Under the pieces are notes generated by a model. That model saw only the letters and a list, made by a program, of their open reading frames with translations. It was not told the origin of the DNA and ran no database searches. The position numbers were made by a program, and so were the translations under genes. 64,000 nt of DNA from Numida meleagris (taxonomy: Eukaryota > Chordata > Aves > Galliformes > Numididae): contig NC_034438.1 in NCBI RefSeq assembly GCF_002078875.1, positions 67,169,842 through 67,233,841 of the forward strand, written 5' to 3'. Shown piece by piece: positions 59,183 through 64,000 of this stretch (the stretch's first letter is position 1; the number at the start of each line of letters is the position of its first letter).

Positions 59183-59812
59183 TGTCAACGGTTTACGGGC
59201 GTTCGGCCTGGTTCCGTGACGAATGGGACAGGGGACTCACAGACCCACACCCCAGGAAAAGAGAAAAGGGAAAAAAGGGTAAGGAGATGGGCCTGAGAGG
59301 AAAAAACAGCGGCAACAGTCTGAGGAGAAACAAACTAATTTACTAAACAAGATATCGGAATGCAAAACAACACACTATAATACAGTATAATTACAATTTA
59401 AGCTGATAAATCCAATACAGAGAATGTCCAAAAATCAAGGCAGGCCTTACTCTACTACCGACGATAAGATAGCTGGGGAGTGAGGTGCTACCAGGACGAG
59501 AGACGGGTGGAAAGAGGAGGGGCAAGTCTTGTGATCTGCAAGTTTTTATCTTTTCCCTCTGGCCGGAAATGGTAACAGAGGAGCAAAGTCCCCTGGGGAA
59601 TGTAGTAGTCCTTCTCTTCTGAGAACCAGGTACATACACTACATGATGTTATGATGTGGAATACCAATAACCGAAAATCATAAAACCATGACAAAAATGC
59701 AAAACTGAGTATGAGCGAAAGAAAAGGAAATAGAATCCTTCCCCCCCCAACATTCTGTTCCACAGTAGACCATAGACGCATCAGATGAAGTTTAGTGTGA
59801 AACCCCCGAACA
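59183..59812 (-). mobile_element. Solo LTR of an endogenous retrovirus, minus strand
   Basis: Read on the minus strand it starts TGTTCGGGGGTTTCACAC, passes a GGAACAGAATG plus poly-G block (59739-59752), a TATA-like GATAAAAACTTGC (about 59540) and a run of T/C-rich U5 sequence with CATCTCCTTACCC, and ends GTTCCGTGAC-complement sequence and ...CCGTTGACA. This is a familiar bird ERV LTR ending. The flanking pentamers AAAAT and AATAT differ at one base, a possible decayed 5-bp duplication. No internal retroviral genes adjoin it. If the true 5' end is at the poly-G block, the LTR would be 59183-59752. Frames at 59391-59781 are LTR sequence. Confidence 0.7.
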
Positions 59813-60347
59813 AATATTTTTAGCCTGCTTTTACCATGTCACATCCTCAAAGGACTAAGGAGCTATAAGCTATGTTGTTCAAGAACACGGCTGTGGCCTT
59901 CCATAAACATTGTTTTCTTCTGTTTGCTCCCCAGTTGGTGGAATAAAGCGGTAAATGGGGTCAAGGGGAGAATAACAGTAACTACAAGTAGTAATCTGAG
60001 CTCGTGACAGACTCTTTTTACCTGTGATGCTGCCAGCCATCCTGTCCTAGACATCTGTACATTTTTCCAGCTGAATTCAGTTAACTTACTGATAAGAAAA
60101 CACATTCAGGAAAAGATCTGTAATTTAGAGAACACGCTCTTTTATCACCTTCATACAAACAGTTCCTCTCCAGATGGTACTTCTTCAGCTGTCTTATAGA
60201 GATTTTACTACTAATAAGCATACAAACATAACAGAAGTCAAAGTTTCTTTCAGTCATAAGAATAAAAAAGTGTAAGAAAATTCCACCAGCTGCATCCGTT
60301 ATCAGAAAGATTGATGTAGACTTTGGAGACAAATTAGTGAAGTCCTT
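59813..60347. other. Single-copy DNA, nothing recognised
   Basis: Spacer between LTR and CR1 with no recognisable element. Minus-strand frames of 80-93 codons have no motif. Confidence 0.5.
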
Positions 60348-60747
60348 GAGACATGGACCCACGTGAAACTAACAAGGTTCAGCAAGGCCAAGTGCAAGGT
60401 GCTGCACTTGGGTTGGGACAATCCCAGATATTTGTGCTGGCTGGGAGGAGAACTCACTGAGAGCAGCCCTGATAGTGTTAGGACTAAGGGAAACAGTTTT
60501 AAACTAAAAGAAGGGACATTTAGGTTAGATGTTAGGAGGATTTTTTTTATTCAGAGGGTGGTGAGGCCCTGGCACAAGTTGCGTGGAGAAGCTGTGGATG
60601 CCCCATCCCTGGAGGCACTCAAGTCCTGGTTGGAAGGGGCCCTGGGCAGCCTGAGCTAGTGGCTGGCAACCTTGCCCATTGCAGGTGGTAGGAACTGTAT
60701 GATCTTTAAGGCCGAGCCATTCTATGATTCTGTGATTCTATGGTTCT
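60348..60747 (+). mobile_element. CR1 LINE with an internal in-frame deletion, plus 3' UTR
   Basis: Begins in the WAHVNLMRF region, runs through [10 protein letters not shown] and the LTESSP block, then at about 60471 jumps roughly 407 bases (by comparison with the 38 kb copy) directly to the [10 protein letters not shown] tail. The join keeps the frame, leaving a 98-codon ORF (60363-60659) that fuses two separate RT regions. The 3' UTR ends with slightly degraded octamers (ATTCTATGATTCTGTGATTC). Neither motif A, B nor C is present, so the ORF has no polymerase activity. Confidence 0.93.
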
Positions 60748-62930
60748 GTAAAGTCCTATGAAGTTCTAAGTCTGTTGTGCACCAAGGAGTTTAAAATATC
60801 GGCAAGCTGACATCGATAAGCCAACAAAAACAGAGAACTTTGAAAACCAAGAAATATCAAATCTGAACATGATTTAACACAACTGTAAATCAGCTTAAAA
60901 TAATTTCTTGCACCTCTCCACAGTGACTACAGTTCTGGCCCTCCACATGTCATTTTGCAAGCTGATGAACACATTGCACACAGCAACGGGTGAATCCAAA
61001 GTGAAGATCACCTTGATCATCTCCAAAGGAGAACTGAAGTGTTAAACATCTGAGAACTGCTCCTCAAAATACTTTGCTATTATTTGATTTCCTTTATAGC
61101 ATGTGACACTCAATTCCTAACAATTACCATCATATGCATGGGAAAAATTACTGGGTAAGCCCTTAAAAAATATTTTTAGGTGACATGGGGACCAGCTTTC
61201 TTTTTGAAATGATTTCAGAATTTGGAAGCTGTAGACACAGGAAAAGTCTCATCGGGAGTCTAACTTGCCAAAAGATTTCAGAAAGAGTTTAAATATATAG
61301 CAGAAATATACAGAATAGGAATTATTTTTTCCTTTAATTTAAAAAGATCATGCTCTACACTGTGGCTTGAATACAGGCAACTACATGAACAGGTTCCCTA
61401 AAATCAACTCAAATGTTCTGGAATGGCCTTCACATGGACTTTTATGGAACAAAAGTAGCTAAAATCGGTTTGGCTTAGGTCATTAATAAGTGTTTTCTCA
61501 CAAGCTTTAACATCTAATCTAGGTGCCTATGTGGAGACCAAAACTCCACACAGCTAATAGGAAAAGCAAGCCTCTTATCTCTAGATACTCTAATAAGTTA
61601 TTCAAAGAACTCCCTGCTGGATGAGTTCGTTCCTCATATTGGTTGCTAGTGCTTTGATTTACAGCAGGAAATACTTCATGTAGGAGACACAGTGTGATAA
61701 TGAGTTTTGAATCCTTAGCAGAAATGGAAAAAAAAAGACTGAGCATTAAGAGCAAATTTTCTTTAACGCTTAAATTTTGTTTAATGGTTGTATTCAACCA
61801 TGGAAGTGTTGTGTCCCCATTTCTTACTTGTAAGGCTTTCTGATAGCCATTTTGATCATACTTTTAGTCCAGTGCTAATAAAATGACTTACTAAACCTTA
61901 CATTTAGAATACACTGATGAATGGTTTCAGCATTGAAAATGACCTTTTTCTGTACAATTTTAAGGTTTTTTTTTTTCGTTTACAGAATATATTTTTTAAA
62001 TTAAAAGTATCCTAACATTTCCTGAAGAGTGACATAAAGTTTGCATGAAATAGGTAAATTTTGTTAAGAATTTAATTATAGAGTATGACAGATGTTTGAT
62101 GCTGCAGTCCTTCTAGATGTGATCCTTTTTGCCTTATGCTGGAAAGGAAGAAACTCTAGATCCAATCTATTTCAAGTTTGCTCCGTCTCAGTCTAGCTAA
62201 ACACATGGTAAAGCCTGAGAACCCAAATGCTAGATAATTTCCTCGATAGATTTCATAAATTACTTAGCTTATTTGGAAATTTGGAGGAGTAGGGGAAGAG
62301 ACACAGAGAGAAAAGTCTAAGGACAATAGAAACAATATTAATTCACTGTAAAAAAGACAAAAGATAAAGCCTTGAAAATTAGCTGTGATTTAGAAAGAAA
62401 ACACTCTCAACGTTAATGTTGTGGCAGTGCTAAACACTGCAAAAGATATGCCATGTCAAAGGAGAAGTAAGGAACTAACTTTTAAATTGGCTTTCTGCTG
62501 TAAATTGTTCAGTTTAAATCACATACATGATCTGTAGTGAGAATGTAAAACTAGAATTGCAGATACTACAACTGCATTAAGCATGAAAATAAAACTGATT
62601 TACTGCTGCTTTAAAAACATTTTTAACATAAAAATAACTTTATTTTCAAAGTCACATGTACTTTAATAGTCAGTGAATTAACATAAATCCACATGGAAAC
62701 TGAATTCTCTTTCATGTATTCTTGACTTTATTTGCTTTGTATCCGTCTTGCCAGTAGTTTGAAATAAATGTATAAGGTTTTTCTTTATTATTAAAGCATA
62801 GTATACTTGAATGTTAAAATTTTTCAAGGAGAAGAAATAACAAGGAGAAGATTTTTCATCCTTTAATTTACAGAATAAGCTATTCCATAACAACTGATTG
62901 CTTTTCTTTTGGAATGCCCTTGAATTTATA

Positions 62931-62978
62931 TGTATTTATTTACTTGTTTATTTATTTATTTGATTATTTATTTATTTT
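62931..62978. repeat. (TTTA)n microsatellite
   Basis: Interrupted TTTA tetranucleotide array of about eleven units. Confidence 0.88.
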
Positions 62979-63207
62979 AATGGCTTCTGATAATAATCTG
63001 TAAGACACTGTGGGGAAAAGACAAATAAATCATCACATCAGACATTCTGTGCAGAATACAAATCTCTCCTCCTGATAAATCAGCTTTATTCTCAAAGTGA
63101 CAATTCTTGCTCCAAGTTCCAAGGTCCACTGCTGCTCAGTACATTTTTGGAATGGGAAAAAAGGAGAAAAATGCTCTGGAATGCAAAGTTTAGGGAAGAA
63201 AAAAAAG

Positions 63208-63280
63208 TTATATATCCATATTTATATATCTATCTATATATATACTTGCATATTCTTATAGGGTATATATTTCATATATG
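63208..63280. repeat. AT-rich (TA/TATC) simple repeat
   Basis: TATATATCC, TATCTATCTATATATATA and related units; low complexity with local palindromes. Confidence 0.8.
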
Positions 63281-63582
63281 AATTTGTTCTAATATTTAGT
63301 TTATTCTGCTTTATTCTGTGTCATTCTGTTCTTGCTTCTCCAAGATCCTAGAAACTATTGTAAATGATTGTAAGAAGTTATTCTTTTTGCACCTTTGCCT
63401 CAAAGCTTGCTGAGGAACACAGATGGACAAGTCCAGGCAAGTCCTGGTCACAGTTGGAAAAATCGTTTGTCTGAAGAACTGCAGACCAGGGGCAAGGAGA
63501 GAGAGAAGCAGCAGCTTAATGGCCGGGAAGTGGTCTTTTGTGTGGGCTCATCTCGAGGGAAATGGCCCACATCTCAGGGGTG

Positions 63583-63688
63583 CTGCACATGACTCTTACC
63601 TAAGCACCCGGGAACGCCTGCACATGACTCTTACCTAAGCACCCGGGAACGCCTGCACATGACTCTTACTAAGTGCCCAGGAATGCCA
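63583..63688. repeat. Three 35-bp direct repeats in the putative LTR U3
   Basis: Units start at 63583, 63618 and 63653 (CTGCACATGACTCTTACC...). The first two are identical; the third has several changes and a one-base loss. Tandem repeats of this size upstream of a TATA box resemble retroviral enhancer repeats. Confidence 0.92.
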
Positions 63689-63702
63689 CATGGGCAGAAG
63701 AA

Positions 63703-63713
63703 GGATAAAAATG
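63703..63713 (+). promoter_or_regulatory. TATA-like element of the putative LTR
   Basis: GGATAAAAATG lies 15 bases after the last 35-bp repeat, the position expected for the core promoter of an LTR. Predicted only. Confidence 0.4.
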
Positions 63714-64000
63714 GGACCTGCAACCAAGAGAGGTGAGGTCTCTGACATCAGATTCCTCGTAATGTGCTACCTTCTGCTGCCAGACTCTCCTGGGCCTGCT
63801 ACCCGCTTGCTGCCTTTTCCTCCTGGACTCCCTGCTTGCTGCTGAAGGATGGCCACTCTGCTGCTGCCTTCTCCTGCACTCCTGCTCCTGTATTGGTCTT
63901 GGACCATCAGAACGGCATGCAGCGGGATGCCGCTTGATCTTTGGTGGTGACTATCCCCGCTTCACGTCATTCTTGCTCTTTCCTATCTTTCCTATCGCCT

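Larger units (their letters stand above)
60748..63410. other. AT-rich single-copy DNA with simple repeats
   Basis: No transposon or exon recognised. Two simple repeats near its right end are listed separately. Confidence 0.5.
63411..64000 (+). mobile_element. Probable LTR / ERV 5' region, cut by the window edge
   Basis: A GC-rich block starting TGAGGAACACAGATGG in an AT-rich setting. It contains three 35-bp direct repeats (63583-63688), then a TATA-like GGATAAAAATG (63703-63713), then C/T-rich sequence with many CTGCT and CTCCTG words. The order enhancer repeats, TATA, pyrimidine-rich R/U5 is that of a retroviral LTR. The 3' end is outside the window, so target duplication and internal genes cannot be judged. 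Frames of 65-71 codons at 63395-63638 overlap the repeats and are not genes. Confidence 0.55.

Noticed and set aside
1..64000. CRISPR arrays, operons, phage or other prokaryotic systems
   Set aside because: The sequence is vertebrate nuclear DNA; no spaced direct-repeat array, ribosome-binding sites or dense coding exist.

Overview
This is a 64 kb stretch of animal nuclear DNA, almost certainly from a bird. The main evidence is at least a dozen CR1 LINE fragments with the avian-type 3' end (tandem ATTCTATG octamers), plus bird-type solo LTRs, a mariner/hAT nest of the kind known from chicken, and an AT-rich single-copy background with no operon-like organisation. A galliform is my best guess, from the CR1 subfamily 3' UTRs and an alpharetrovirus-like LTR, but the order is not proven. 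Two runs of N (13985-14343 and 33830-33917) are assembly gaps, each bordered by a (GGAGA)n-type purine microsatellite. I can support no intact host protein-coding gene, tRNA, rRNA or known small RNA. The window reads as a gene desert or a very large intron. || Layout. 0.3-38 kb: mostly unannotated AT-rich sequence dotted with CR1 tails (258-595, 1568-1749, 5361-5495, 7847-8170, 14886-14955), one half-length older CR1 with an internal deletion (17900-18680), two related solo LTRs (16344-16802, 22398-22725), antisense CR1s (22942-23930, 29371-29475, 35720-36375) and an ancient CR1-like remnant (24160-24760). 38.4-41.3 kb: the most complete element, a 5'-truncated CR1 with recognisable endonuclease and reverse transcriptase, broken by three frameshifts. 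44.4-46.1 kb: a three-level nest, with an internally deleted mariner inside a hAT (Charlie-like) element inside an antisense CR1. 52.5-60.7 kb: three more CR1 copies, an alpharetrovirus-like solo LTR with a perfect 6-bp target duplication (54225-54808) and a second minus-strand LTR (59183-59812). 63.4 kb to the end: the start of another LTR carrying three 35-bp repeats, cut by the window edge. || How it works together. Nothing here forms a pathway. The sequence records successive retrotransposition, DNA transposition and LTR recombination. The copies with RT homology are all disrupted, so none could move by itself. A few splice-like intervals and non-repetitive blocks (11972-12032, 19529-19587, 21410-21524, 5690-6060, 42620-43110) are the only hints of possible host function, and all are weak. 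I did not find a previously undescribed biological system.
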